A stretch of DNA of 64,000 bases, from assembly GCF_027158465.1 (NCBI RefSeq), contig NZ_JAMKYL010000001.1:620001-684000 (forward strand), in the 5' to 3' direction. How positions within the stretch are numbered: position 1 is the stretch's first letter; each line of letters begins with the position of its first letter. The DNA comes from Oxalobacter paeniformigenes. GTDB taxonomy: Bacteria; Pseudomonadota; Gammaproteobacteria; Burkholderiales; Burkholderiaceae_D. Shown in pieces: positions 9,084 to 17,262 of the stretch. The notes beneath the pieces are model-generated. The model was given only the letters and a program-made list of their open reading frames with translations, was not told where the DNA came from and did no database searches. The position numbers and the translations under genes are program-made.

Positions 9084-11141
9084 TCAATGTGATTTGACTT
9101 TGAAGGCTGGGTCGTCTTTGAATCGTGATACCAGATAATCCGATGCGTTGCCGGTCAGATGATTACTGTCGAAAGTCATGACGCTGGCTGGATCGTCGTT
9201 GGTCATGGTCAGACATCCATCCTTGTTGCACAACAGGCTGACAGGGGAAATATAGGACACATTCCATTGCTGGCACAAGGCGTAAAGATCCCTATCTATT
9301 TTTCTCAGACGTTCATAATCCTGAGGTTCGAGCGATTTGGCAAGCTGACCGGATTTCATATATTCGGAAGCAAGCAATGATGGAAGCTGTCCTTTCCAGA
9401 GCGGTAACGGACCGATGACAACGATATCAGCGATATTTTCGGTACGCAGTCGGGCAATGGATGTTTCCAGTTTTTTGTAAATATCCTTATATCCCGGAGC
9501 AGTCCAGAAAGCCGCCAGTATGACTTTTTGCGGTTTAATGTCCGCTAGTTCCTGAAAAATGAAATGATTGTTGTTCTTGCAACGGGGCTGTACAGACTTG
9601 TCGAATACAGGCGGGCATGCACTAGTCTGGCGCAGCACGATGTTATATCGCTCATCGAAATATTTGAGAATGCCATGGGCGATCGCTGTAGCATGAGAGT
9701 CTCCCCAGATTACCATGACAGGTTTGGACGGATTACTGATTTTCAGTCGGCATGACGAATAATCCGGTTTGTTGCTGGCGGAACTGTTGCATTCATAACT
9801 GTAAACCTCATTGGTTTCATAACGTAATCTTTGTACGTTGATAAGGCTTGAAACAGTTGCCGGAAACCTTGAAGGAAACCCGTCCCGGTTGTATGACAGC
9901 AGACCAGCAAAACCGAGAAGCAACATGACTGCGAAAAGTGAAACAGTTTTGATATTGCCATGTTTTCCGAAGCGCAAAGGGTTTTCGATGCATTTCGTGG
10001 TCAGCCAGGCCAGCAAAATGCCGATCGGGAAAGCCGTAACGCGCCACCACAGCGGCGGTTCTTCAGTCAGCACGATACGTGCTATCGAAAGCAGCGGCCA
10101 GTGCCAGAGATAAAGCGGGTAGCTGATCAGACCGAACCAGACCAGTACCTTGTTAGAAAGCACGAGTTTGTTGAACCAGCCGTCTTTCCCGGCGGCGATC
10201 AGCAATACAGTCGCCAGAACGGGAAACAGTGACCAGATACCGGGATAGTTTCTGGAACTGGTTTGTTTGATGAATACGATGGAAGCTACGAACAGTATGA
10301 ATCCGGCACTGGACAGAATATGCCGGTAACGGAAAAAGCGGGTATAAATATCGGACGTTGTGTCGTTGGACGTAACACGATAAAACAGACCGGGTTTGAA
10401 TGTCAGCTGGGCAGGGTGCAGGGAAACCCATGCGAGCATCGCTCCGCAAAGCAATTCCCAGAAACGGGTCTGCGGGGAAAAGAAATCTGCGACGGGATCG
10501 ACATGGTAGAAGTACAGATTCAGGCCGAATGAAATAACTGCGAGAACAAGCGAAATGACCAGTAGATTGAAGCGTTTTTTCCAGAGCAGCCACAAGAGTA
10601 AAGGCCAGATGATGTAAAACTGTTCCTCGATACCGAGGCTCCAGAGATGCAAGAGCGGTTTCGTTTCGGCGGCATTGTCGAAATAACCGCTTTCGAACCA
10701 GAGCAGAAAATTGGAGATGAACCCTGCACCGCCGGCGACATGCTTGCTGAGCTGTGCAAATTCATTGCTGAGAAAAAAAAGCGATCCCTGAAAAAAATGA
10801 TTGATGAACGGAAAACAAAATCCGAAAACAAGACATGCAAGCAAAACCGTAATCAGAACCGGATAAATCCGACGGATACGGCGGCTGTAAAAGTTCCAGA
10901 AACTGAAAGAGCCGCTTTCGAGCTGACTGAAGATGATCGAGGAAATCAGGAAACCTGAAATGACGAAAAAAATATCGACACCGACGAAGCCGCCGCGCAT
11001 GGCTTTCGGAAAGGCATGAAAAATGAAAACGGCGAAGACCGCAAGCGCACGCAATCCATCGATATCCGGACGATACCCGGCCGATTGGGTGTGATGGTTT
11101 ATGGTATTTGCGGCAGATTGGTTTGTAGGAGTCGAAGACAT
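9084..11141 (-). CDS. OafA/YrhL-type O-acyltransferase with C-terminal SGNH domain
   Basis: 685 residues. The N-terminal half is an acyltransferase-3 membrane domain with about ten segments, starting YRPDIDGLRALAVFAVFIFHAFP (conserved R and catalytic-region H), FVGVDIFFVISGFLIS and ILSYPLYLWHWPLL-like motifs. The C-terminal part is a periplasmic SGNH hydrolase-like domain with VMVIWGDSHATAIAHG (nucleophile Ser in GDSH) and TFDSNHLT (Asp-His pair). Such proteins move acetyl groups across the inner membrane onto O-antigen, capsule or other surface sugars. The gene is monocistronic and convergent with the siderophore operon; the acceptor sugar is unknown. Confidence 0.92.
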   Translation of the reverse strand: MSSTPTNQSAANTINHHTQSAGYRPDIDGLRALAVFAVFIFHAFPKAMRGGFVGVDIFFVISGFLISSIIFSQLESGSFSFWNFYSRRIRRIYPVLITVLLACLVFGFCFPFINHFFQGSLFFLSNEFAQLSKHVAGGAGFISNFLLWFESGYFDNAAETKPLLHLWSLGIEEQFYIIWPLLLWLLWKKRFNLLVISLVLAVISFGLNLYFYHVDPVADFFSPQTRFWELLCGAMLAWVSLHPAQLTFKPGLFYRVTSNDTTSDIYTRFFRYRHILSSAGFILFVASIVFIKQTSSRNYPGIWSLFPVLATVLLIAAGKDGWFNKLVLSNKVLVWFGLISYPLYLWHWPLLSIARIVLTEEPPLWWRVTAFPIGILLAWLTTKCIENPLRFGKHGNIKTVSLFAVMLLLGFAGLLSYNRDGFPSRFPATVSSLINVQRLRYETNEVYSYECNSSASNKPDYSSCRLKISNPSKPVMVIWGDSHATAIAHGILKYFDERYNIVLRQTSACPPVFDKSVQPRCKNNNHFIFQELADIKPQKVILAAFWTAPGYKDIYKKLETSIARLRTENIADIVVIGPLPLWKGQLPSLLASEYMKSGQLAKSLEPQDYERLRKIDRDLYALCQQWNVSYISPVSLLCNKDGCLTMTNDDPASVMTFDSNHLTGNASDYLVSRFKDDPAFKVKSH

Positions 11142-11218
11142 TACAGTCAGGAAAATACGTATGCAAGCGGCAGATTATATCAATTTTTCATGAAAAATTT
11201 GTCGCAGTACAAAACGAC

Positions 11219-11240
11219 AAAGCCGGCGGAAGCCGGCTTT
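11219..11240 (-). terminator. Hairpin terminator after rpmG
   Basis: Perfect nine-base stem (AAAGCCGGC/GCCGGCTTT) with a four-base loop, about 30 bases past the rpmG stop on the minus strand, followed by a T-rich but interrupted tract. It should end the rpmB-rpmG transcript before the acyltransferase gene. Confidence 0.75.
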
Positions 11241-11270
11241 GAAAGAAACAAGGAAAGGAAACGAGGGAGA

Positions 11271-11438
11271 TTACTTGATTTTGGTTTCCTTGTAAGGGAC
11301 ATGCTTGCGAGCCTTGGGATCGAACTTGATGATTTCGATCTTTTCAGGCGTAGTCCGCTTGTTTTTGGTCGTAGTATAGAAATGACCGGTACCCGCGGTG
11401 GATTCCAGTTTGATTTTTTCTCTGCCTGCTTTAGCCAT
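11271..11438 (-). CDS. rpmG: 50S ribosomal protein L33
   Basis: 55 residues, the usual length. The translation begins MAKAGREKIKLESTAGTGHF and continues through YTTTKNKRTTPEKIEIIKFDP to a lysine-rich end, the standard proteobacterial L33 without the zinc-binding cysteines of the paralogous form. GAGAGG lies eight bases before the ATG. It follows rpmB by 37 bases in the conserved rpmB-rpmG order. L33 sits near the E site of the large subunit. Confidence 0.97.
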   Translation of the reverse strand: MAKAGREKIKLESTAGTGHFYTTTKNKRTTPEKIEIIKFDPKARKHVPYKETKIK

Positions 11439-11475
11439 AACAAAAACCTCTCAAAAAAAAGAACCGAAGACCGGC

Positions 11476-11712
11476 TTAGATTTTTTCGCCGCGAGCGCGA
11501 AGATCGGCGAGAACGGCATCGATACCGAGTTTGTCGATGACACGCAGACCGGCATTGGAAACGCGAAGCGAAACCCAGCGGTTTTCGGACTCGACGAAAA
11601 AGCGGCGGTAATGCAAATTGGGCATAAAGCGCCGTTTGGACTTGTTATTGGCATGAGAAACCGTATTACCGGACATGGGTTTTTTACCTGTGACCTGGCA
11701 AACGCGAGCCAT
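11476..11712 (-). CDS. rpmB: 50S ribosomal protein L28
   Basis: 78 residues, the family norm. It begins MARVCQVTGKKPMSGNTVSH, followed by the NNKSKRRFMPNL and RFWVES-like (here RFFVESENRWVSLRVS) blocks and the C-terminal LRVIDKLGIDAVLADLR. GGAGG precedes the ATG at 11712. It is the first gene of the rpmB-rpmG pair. The upstream interval to hpnC holds a short dyad (ACTTGT/ACAAGT near 11785-11803) whose role I cannot tell. Confidence 0.97.
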   Translation of the reverse strand: MARVCQVTGKKPMSGNTVSHANNKSKRRFMPNLHYRRFFVESENRWVSLRVSNAGLRVIDKLGIDAVLADLRARGEKI

Positions 11713-11895
11713 AAGAACCTCCGAAATAAAAAAAGCGAAGGCTGCATTCTATATGAAAGGAAAACAAAAGACAAGAAAAAACAGTGACTTGTCAAAAACA
11801 AGTGTGTCTTATAATTTGAATATATGTCACAATTTAGGCGAAACAAGGCGCAAGATACTGTTTATCAAGCCTTTTTCGGGAAAAGGGAAGGTGTG

Positions 11896-12714
11896 TCAGC
11901 GGCTGCGGCGTTTCAGGCAACGCCAGATGATACTGAGCCAGTCGCCGCCGCGCAGCAACGGACGGCGGCTGAATACGTCGAAACCGGCCGTTTCGATACG
12001 TTCCAGCACACGCAGGCCGCCTTGTACGACAAGCCTGAGTTCCCAGCCGATACGTCCGGGCAGTTTTCCGGCCAGCGGCGCGCCGGAAAGCATCAGCTTG
12101 CGGGTACGACCGATTTCGAATGCCATGAGCGAACACCAGTTTTCCGTCACCTTGCTGTTGGCGATATCTTCAGGCGTGACGTTGAAACGGAGCATGTCCT
12201 CCATCGGGATATAGATACGGTTCTTGAGCCAGTCCAGCGCCACATCCTGCCAGAAGTTGATCAGCTGGAGCGCGGTGCAGATGGCATTGGACATCCGGCA
12301 GTTTTCATCGGTCGCCGCCTTGTACAGATGCAGCATCAGCAAGCCGACAGGATTGGCGGAACGGCGGCAGTAATCGAGCAGATCGGTATAGGTATTGTAA
12401 CGGGTGACGGAAATATCCTGCCGGAAAGCCGAAAGCAGGTTCCTGAACGGTTCTATCGGCAGATTGAAGTCGCGGATCACGCCGGAAAGGGAAACGAACA
12501 GGCTGTTTTCCGGCGTCTCGCTGTGTTCGATCCGGTCGAGTTCCCTGTTGTAAAACGCCAGTGCGGCCAGCCTTTCATGCGGCGTCAGATCACCCTCGTC
12601 GGCGATATCGTCGGCAGAACGCGCGAAACGATAAATCGTCTCCACCGGCTGCCGCAAGTGCGGCGGCAGGAGAATGGATGCGACGGGGAAATTTTCGTAA
12701 TGTTCGACTGCCAT
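11896..12714 (-). CDS. hpnC: Squalene synthase HpnC-type (trans-isoprenyl diphosphate synthase fold)
   Basis: 272 residues from ATG 12714, which gives the family start MAVEHYENFPVASILLP; a GTG 27 bases upstream is less likely. The two aspartate-rich motifs are present: DDIAD at 35-39 and QDVALD at 156-161, in the HpnC-like context INFWQDVALDWLKNRIYIP. HpnC acts with HpnD and HpnE: HpnD makes presqualene diphosphate, HpnC converts it to hydroxysqualene and HpnE reduces that to squalene for hopanoids or similar lipids. No hpnD or hpnE lies in the window, so partners must be elsewhere or the gene is an orphan. Confidence 0.85.
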   Translation of the reverse strand: MAVEHYENFPVASILLPPHLRQPVETIYRFARSADDIADEGDLTPHERLAALAFYNRELDRIEHSETPENSLFVSLSGVIRDFNLPIEPFRNLLSAFRQDISVTRYNTYTDLLDYCRRSANPVGLLMLHLYKAATDENCRMSNAICTALQLINFWQDVALDWLKNRIYIPMEDMLRFNVTPEDIANSKVTENWCSLMAFEIGRTRKLMLSGAPLAGKLPGRIGWELRLVVQGGLRVLERIETAGFDVFSRRPLLRGGDWLSIIWRCLKRRSR

Positions 12715-12973
12715 GGCATGCCGGATGCTGATATAAAGCACTTATGGTAAAACAAAAAGTGCGGATATTGAAATCAGACGGTGGCGCGAGACGGAATTTG
12801 TTTATTGAAATCAGTCGCTTCCGTTTAACGAACGGAAATGGCGCCATCTTGAAAGCGAAAGAATATCAGTAGGTTGACGTGCGCATTTCATTCAACATGT
12901 CAGGCATGTCGCTCAGGCTTGCAAAAAAACGACACCCCATGCGGGACAAGACGATCACCGGGCGATGAAACGC

Positions 12974-12995
12974 AAAAGGCCGGCGATGCCGGCCT
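12974..12995 (-). terminator. Intrinsic terminator of the gene at 13020-13304
   Basis: On the minus strand, AGGCCGGC, a three-base loop and GCCGGCCT are followed by TTT-GCG-TTT. It lies 25 bases after the stop codon of the small gene to its right. Confidence 0.75.
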
Positions 12996-13019
12996 GTCGT
13001 GCACTGTACTGACAGACGC

Positions 13020-13304
13020 TTACTGAAGCGTATCGGGAGCAGGCGAGGGAACGAGCGGCGCGGAACAGAACGCCTTGAGCGCACGCAAATCGCCGGCTGC
13101 GGCTTCGGTATTGTCCGGGCTGACCATGGCTGCGGCTTCCATAATATCCGCATCGCTGCTTTCAAAGGTAATCATGAAAGATTCACCGTCCTTGGTGATG
13201 ATGAAAGCGCCCAGAATCTTGCCGTTGGACATCCGGAAAACCGGAGGCAAGTTGTATTTCTTTTCAAAATCCCCAAAAGCTTTGTCGATTTCTTTTTCGT
13301 TCAT
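13020..13304 (-). CDS. Small conserved-looking hypothetical protein
   Basis: 94 residues from the ATG at 13304 (start MNEKEIDKAFGDFEKKYNLP). The frame is open further upstream but that part looks non-coding. The protein is a soluble alpha/beta sequence (FRMSNGKILGAFIITKDGESFMITFESSD) ending in a Pro-rich tail, with no signal or membrane segment. I do not recognise it. It has a good terminator and lies in the same direction as another small gene at 13402-13659, so the two may be co-transcribed. Confidence 0.6.
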   Translation of the reverse strand: MNEKEIDKAFGDFEKKYNLPPVFRMSNGKILGAFIITKDGESFMITFESSDADIMEAAAMVSPDNTEAAAGDLRALKAFCSAPLVPSPAPDTLQ

Positions 13305-13401
13305 GGATGAATTTCCGTCAGGAATGAAAAAAATGGTTGTGTCGATGCCAGGCGAACCGGTCTTTTCGCGACCGGCGCCACAGTTCATGCTGTCGTGCCG
13401 A

Positions 13402-13659
13402 TTACAGGATCATGAACCCTTCGGGACGGTAATAACCGGCCTCCTTGAGTTTGGCGACCTGTTCATCAGACAGCGGGAATTTTTCCTGTTTCTCGAAAAT
13501 CCGGAAGTCGCAACCGACTTCCTCGACGATCTGGAGCGTGAAGACGATATCGGAACCATCGATCTGGAAGCTGAAGGCTTCTTCCGGCAGTTCAAAACCC
13601 AGGGATTCCATGAATGCTCTCGGTACCGTATTGTCGTACATGTTGTCGGATTCGCTCAT
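13402..13659 (-). CDS. Small acidic hypothetical protein
   Basis: 85 residues from ATG 13659, preceded by GAAAGG at good spacing. The sequence is acidic and soluble: MSESDNMYDNTVPRAFMESLG, FQIDGSDIVFTLQIVEEVGCDFRIFEK, then LSDEQVAKLKEAGYYRPEGFMIL. The alternating hydrophobic strand and following helix suggest a small folded domain. I know no function. It is followed 97 bases later by the gene at 13020-13304 on the same strand. Confidence 0.65.
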   Translation of the reverse strand: MSESDNMYDNTVPRAFMESLGFELPEEAFSFQIDGSDIVFTLQIVEEVGCDFRIFEKQEKFPLSDEQVAKLKEAGYYRPEGFMIL

Positions 13660-14169
13660 TTCTAACCTTTCAGTGCCAGTGACCGGATACGGACAGCCGT
13701 CGCCGGTGAAAAATCCGTATTGTAACCAATTCAGGCGAGGATGCTCCACTTTTTGCCATCGCATCCGGCCGTCGTGACGGAGTGAAAGCGACCGGAGCGC
13801 CAGAAAAGTCCCGACACAGACGGACAGAATGCCTCAGGCGGTCGCAATGACAGAAAAGCACCCGGAAAAAAGATGCACCGTCGCAGTGCAAAAAAAGAAC
13901 TTCCACTGAAGAAAAGTGCCGTTTTTCGCACGGAAACGGATCGTTTTCTGACGGGAACTGTCGCTAAAAAATCGTCCTTTGCACGAAATCGTGCGAAACG
14001 GCATGAAAAAACGCAATAACCGGTATCTGTTCGCCACGAACGTGTTGACTTACGGTACTATTATACCGAGAGAGATGCGATGGAATTTCCAGTGCGCCGG
14101 AGAGCGGGCGAAATATCCCGACAGCGCGATGAAACGCAGCCGGAATGCACATCAATGCCAGGAGTCACA
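13660..14169. other. About 510 bases with no convincing gene
   Basis: This interval separates the divergent small genes at 13402-13659 and 14170-14565. It contains a short perfect hairpin (GCACGA/TCGTGC, 13981-13994) and an AT-rich spot around 14058-14066 that could be a -10 element on either strand. No frame has protein-family features. Confidence 0.4.
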
Positions 14170-14565
14170 ATGGGAACAAACGAATCTTTGAAAGCGCCGG
14201 GAGACCTACCGCTACAGGAAACAGACAAAACGAAAACAGCCTGCATGCAGAATGAATGCCCCGAAGTCGCGGAAAGCAACGAATACTTCGAGCAATACAA
14301 GATGCAGGAACCGGGAATCCGTTCCGTCAAGGCATGGTCCGACTTTTACGATACCGAAGACCTGCTGGACGTCTATCTGGAAAAACAGGGCTACCCCTTC
14401 CAGGCACATCCGGAGATCACGGACACTGCGGAAAGCAACGAATACTTCGAACAGTACAAAATGCAGGAACAGGGCATCCGCTCGGTTCAGGCATGGTCCG
14501 ACTTTTACGATACCGAAGACCTGCTGGACTTCTATCTGGAAAAACAGGGGTATCCGACCAACTAG
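14170..14565 (+). CDS. Hypothetical acidic protein with a duplicated 43-residue unit
   Basis: 131 residues from ATG 14170, chosen because AGGAG precedes it by five bases; the frame is open upstream. After a 33-residue variable head, a 43-residue unit (from AESNEYFEQYKMQE to YLEKQGYP) occurs twice, at residues 34-76 and 87-129, separated by ten residues. The copies differ at only four positions. The unit is acidic and aromatic, with no signal peptide or membrane segment. I do not recognise the family or function. A bidirectional terminator follows. Confidence 0.75.
   Translation: MGTNESLKAPGDLPLQETDKTKTACMQNECPEVAESNEYFEQYKMQEPGIRSVKAWSDFYDTEDLLDVYLEKQGYPFQAHPEITDTAESNEYFEQYKMQEQGIRSVQAWSDFYDTEDLLDFYLEKQGYPTN
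14269..14556 (+). repeat. Two in-frame tandem copies, 159-base period
   Basis: Copy 1 is 14269-14397 and copy 2 is 14428-14556, each 129 bases, encoding nearly identical 43-residue units. The DNA itself is very similar as well as the protein (for example GCGGAAAGCAACGAATACTT in both), which suggests a recent or homogenised duplication. Confidence 0.95.
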
Positions 14566-14652
14566 CCAAAAGACGCAACCTGAAATCCTGGCAGGTGCGC
14601 AATGCAGTACGACACACAGGAAACCGGAATATCATTGACCGGGGGCTTGATG

Positions 14653-14680
14653 AAAAAACCTCTCGCAAGAGAGGTTTTTT
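14653..14680. terminator. Bidirectional intrinsic terminator
   Basis: A perfect 12-base stem, AAAAAACCTCTC and GAGAGGTTTTTT, with loop GCAA. T-runs occur on both strands, so it can stop the repeat-protein transcript from the left and the tRNA-Leu transcript from the right. Confidence 0.92.
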
Positions 14681-14828
14681 CATGCCTGCTGCACCGCCGG
14701 CATGACAACGGCTTCATATGCCATGAAGGGGCAAGGCAAACAGGAAAGGCGTATGCCGGACGGCATGACCTGAAACGGCAAAGAAAAGACAGGCAAAGAA
14801 GGGGAAGCAATCGTGAAGCGGAAAAACA

Positions 14829-14914
14829 TGGTGCGAGGGAGGGGACTCGAACCCCTACACCGCAATGGCGTCAGGACCTAAACCTGGTGCGTCTACCAAT
14901 TTCGCCACCCTCGC
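14829..14914 (-). tRNA. tRNA-Leu (anticodon UAG)
   Basis: On the minus strand the 86-base sequence including encoded CCA folds as a class II tRNA: acceptor GCGAGGG/CCCTCGC, a D-arm with GGTAGACGC, anticodon loop TTTAGGT (UAG), a long variable arm and the T-arm GGGGTTCGAGTCCCC. The large variable arm and A discriminator fit leucine. Confidence 0.96.
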
Positions 14915-15161
14915 ATTTGTTCGGAGCACGCAATTTTACTGCATTTTGTCCGGTTTGGGATGGCCTGCGCCATCGCATCGAACCGAACGCGACCGCCTGC
15001 TGCCCATTCAACCGATCCACCGCAGCCATCCGCCGCACGCAGGAAAAACGCCTCATGTTGCAAAAAAGGCAACAATCCGAAGCGGCAATGGGAACGAAGC
15101 GAATGAGAGACACAAAAAAGGCGACGGCACGCATGAAGCAGGCTATAATGGCGGCATCATC

Positions 15162-15235
15162 GCGGGGGTAGCTCAATGGTAGAGCAGAAGCTTCCCAAGC
15201 TTACGACGCGGGTTCGATTCCCGTCCTCCGCTCCA
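15162..15235 (+). tRNA. tRNA-Gly (anticodon CCC)
   Basis: 74 bases with encoded CCA. The acceptor stem is GCGGGGG/CCTCCGC, the D-arm TAGCTCAATGGTAGAGC, the anticodon loop TTCCCAA (CCC) and the T-arm CGGGTTCGATTCCCG. Its layout matches the glyU-type tRNA of other proteobacteria. A TATAAT at 15144-15149 lies 12 bases upstream and is the likely -10 box. Confidence 0.96.
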
Positions 15236-15566
15236 ACCTTCCTTCCAGATCGGCCATGTCAGGCCGGAAAATTCATTTAAAAACAATCGTTTGGACTGCC
15301 TTGTTGCGTGAAGCGGTGTGGTCTGGCATGACAATCAGGCTTGTGAAGTATCCGGCGTATATGCAGACATGAAAGGATCTTTTGGTACAGCGGCGTTTTT
15401 TCCGTCAATACGGCATGAGCCGAACATGCAAACGATGAGGATAATGGAGTGCGGACTAATAAGGGAAAAACAGGCGGCGGGGTGGCATATGGCACGGCTT
15501 ATGCTTGTCATTGGGTGCCATGTCCGGCAAAGCGGGTGTGGTATGTTTCTTTCCCCTTGACAGGCT
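15236..15566. other. Gene-free interval between tRNA-Gly and a terminator
   Basis: About 330 bases without a supportable protein gene. One plus-strand frame (GTG at 15318 to TGA at 15560) stops seven bases before the terminator at 15567, but its product is unlike any protein I know and has no clear ribosome site. A small RNA or the trailing part of the tRNA transcript is also possible. Confidence 0.4.
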
Positions 15567-15594
15567 GGGCCGGAATTTTTCCGGCCCTTTTTTT
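15567..15594 (+). terminator. Strong intrinsic terminator, plus strand
   Basis: A nine-base perfect stem (GGGCCGGAA/TTCCGGCCC) with a TTT loop is followed by seven Ts. It is oriented for transcription coming from the left, where the nearest certain gene is tRNA-Gly, 331 bases away. The gene to its right is on the opposite strand. Confidence 0.85.
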
Positions 15595-15620
15595 CGACCT
15601 GTGGGTGCGGGATCGGCTGC

Positions 15621-16151
15621 TCAGTATTCGGACTTCCAGTCGGTTCCCTGTTTCCAGCGGGATTCCCAGTGCTGCAAATAGCGTTTCGCGATGTCCGGAC
15701 GGTTCCAGACCACGATCACGTTTTCGCTGTTGTTTTTCGCGGCGGACTTGCTGTAATTGAAACTGCCTGTTTCGACGTGCTTGCCGTCCACGATGATGTA
15801 TTTGTCGTGATGGATACGGTAGGCCGATACGGTACGCAGGGGGATATCGGCATTGACGGCCAGGTTCATGGCCGCCTTGCTGGCCTGGGAGCGGTTGCCT
15901 TTTTCATCGACGATGATGCGGACGTCCACGCCCCGTTTTTTGGCGGCGAGCAGGCTTTTCATGACGGCAGGGGATGTGAACGAATAGGCGGCCAGTCGCA
16001 GGTTCTCCCGCGAGGCATCGATCACTTTCAGAATCAGGGCTTCCGCACCGTCGTCCGGCGAAAAGGCGGCTTCGATGACGGTCTGGGCACGAAGCTGTGC
16101 CGAAAAGCACAGAATCAGGGCAAACAGGAAAAATTGCTGGATCCGTTTCAT
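15621..16151 (-). CDS. Exported phospholipase D-like nuclease (Nuc type)
   Basis: 176 residues. A signal peptide ends near residue 22 (LCFSAQLRAQ). The mature part is a single PLD domain with one HKD motif, H115-x-K117-x4-D122 in IHHDKYIIVDG, followed by VETGSFNYSKSAAKNNSENVIVV. This is the layout of the small Nuc/endonuclease family, which dimerises to form one active site and degrades DNA in the periplasm. It is monocistronic and no conjugation or plasmid genes are close. A lipid-directed activity is less likely at this size. Confidence 0.9.
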   Translation of the reverse strand: MKRIQQFFLFALILCFSAQLRAQTVIEAAFSPDDGAEALILKVIDASRENLRLAAYSFTSPAVMKSLLAAKKRGVDVRIIVDEKGNRSQASKAAMNLAVNADIPLRTVSAYRIHHDKYIIVDGKHVETGSFNYSKSAAKNNSENVIVVWNRPDIAKRYLQHWESRWKQGTDWKSEY

Positions 16152-16565
16152 GGATGGACGATCTCCCTTAAAAAATGAATGGGACCGATATTATATTTCA
16201 GGAGCGTGCCGGTCCATGAAAAACGGGATGCTTCCCGCACGCATCATCCGGTGCCTGTATTTCCGTTCATGCGGAAAATAGCGGGAAACGATAAGGCTTT
16301 TTCGTGGGCACCTTGAAAAAACGGTGTCGAACGGGGCGGGCGTATGAGATGACCGTCAAAATACGGGCCGAATCGGGAAAAATCGCCAGCTTGACCACCG
16401 TCCGGCAGCTTGCCTTGAACATGGCGTCATGCAGGCGGAAAGAAAGTCCGGCAGGAAAACAGGCGGACTGCGGTGGCCGCAAGCGGGTGAAAAACGGCGG
16501 ACGGAAAGCGGGAAACCGATGGCAGGAAATGGACTGCGATGGAACGAGGGGGGGAATACATCCGC
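16152..16565. other. About 410 bases with no gene seen
   Basis: Short frames on both strands lack family features or ribosome sites. The stretch carries the promoter region of the PLD gene at its left edge and the end of the small-gene pair at its right edge. I see no tRNA, known RNA or clear terminator. Confidence 0.4.
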
Positions 16566-16787
16566 TCAAACCACGGCCGTGAGTTCCAGGCGCTGTTTTT
16601 CCAGTATCCGGATGAGCTCGTCGCGCAGGGCATAAAGCCGGTCGATCACAAGGCGTACCTTGTCGGCACGTTCATGCAGGCCGCGCGAGCGCAACTTTTC
16701 CTCGCGCTGCATCAGCCCGTTGATCGACTGGACCAGCGCATGGATGCTGATTTCCAGTCCTTCCAGAATGGTGGATTGTTCAGTCAT
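16566..16787 (-). CDS. Small helical hypothetical protein
   Basis: 73 residues, highly charged and almost entirely helical by eye (LEISIHALVQSINGLMQREE, RADKVRLVIDRLYALRDELI), so a coiled coil is likely. There is no signal peptide. Its ATG at 16787 lies inside the end of the upstream gene, which stops at 16780, an eight-base overlap that implies translational coupling. The pair looks like a two-gene unit of unknown role; cytosolic regulators or chaperone-like adaptors are possible but unproven. Confidence 0.65.
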   Translation of the reverse strand: MTEQSTILEGLEISIHALVQSINGLMQREEKLRSRGLHERADKVRLVIDRLYALRDELIRILEKQRLELTAVV

Positions 16788-17046
16788 TATAGTGAAAGTT
16801 TCCGTCAGGATCGTTTTCCTGTGATTGTTCCGTGGCCATGGCCCAGATGGCGTCGTCGAGTATCTTTTCCATCAGATCGAAAACCTCGTCCCGGTTGCCA
16901 GCCAGCAGGGCGGTAGCCACCTCGCCGAGATCATGTCCGTTCGAATGTCGCAACAAGGCATCGCCGATACCCTCGGCGATTTCCGGGCTGTTTCCCGCAG
17001 AATTGCGGATGATTTCGTAATGAATGTTGACGAGTCTGTCCTGCAT
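16780..17046 (-). CDS. Small hypothetical protein, upstream partner of the helical protein
   Basis: 88 residues, soluble and acidic, starting MQDRLVNIHYEIIRNSAGNS and rich in helical segments (LGEVATALLAGNRDEVFDLMEKILDDAIWAM). It contains no recognisable domain, signal or membrane part. It overlaps the next gene by eight bases. Two GTTACAG words lie upstream at about 17120 and 17140, similar to motifs near the S24-type regulator at 44-45 kb. Function unknown. Confidence 0.65.
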   Translation of the reverse strand: MQDRLVNIHYEIIRNSAGNSPEIAEGIGDALLRHSNGHDLGEVATALLAGNRDEVFDLMEKILDDAIWAMATEQSQENDPDGNFHYND

Positions 17047-17262
17047 ACCGCACCGTTTCGCAAATTATGTCCGGATGACCTGTACCGTTCCGGATGAAGC
17101 GGAAAATCTGGAACCGGAAGTTACAGGATTGAAAGCGAATGTTACAGTAAAAAAATTTTTTCTACAACGAAAAGTTGCAATACGGCAGGATTTCACGAAA
17201 ATGCGGAACGGCGCGCGGAGTACACGCGCATACCGCAGGATGTCGTGAGCGGAAAACCGGTG

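Noticed and set aside
14269..14556. CRISPR-like repeat array
   Set aside because: The two repeats are long, in frame and inside a coding region; there are no short repeats with regular spacers anywhere in the window.
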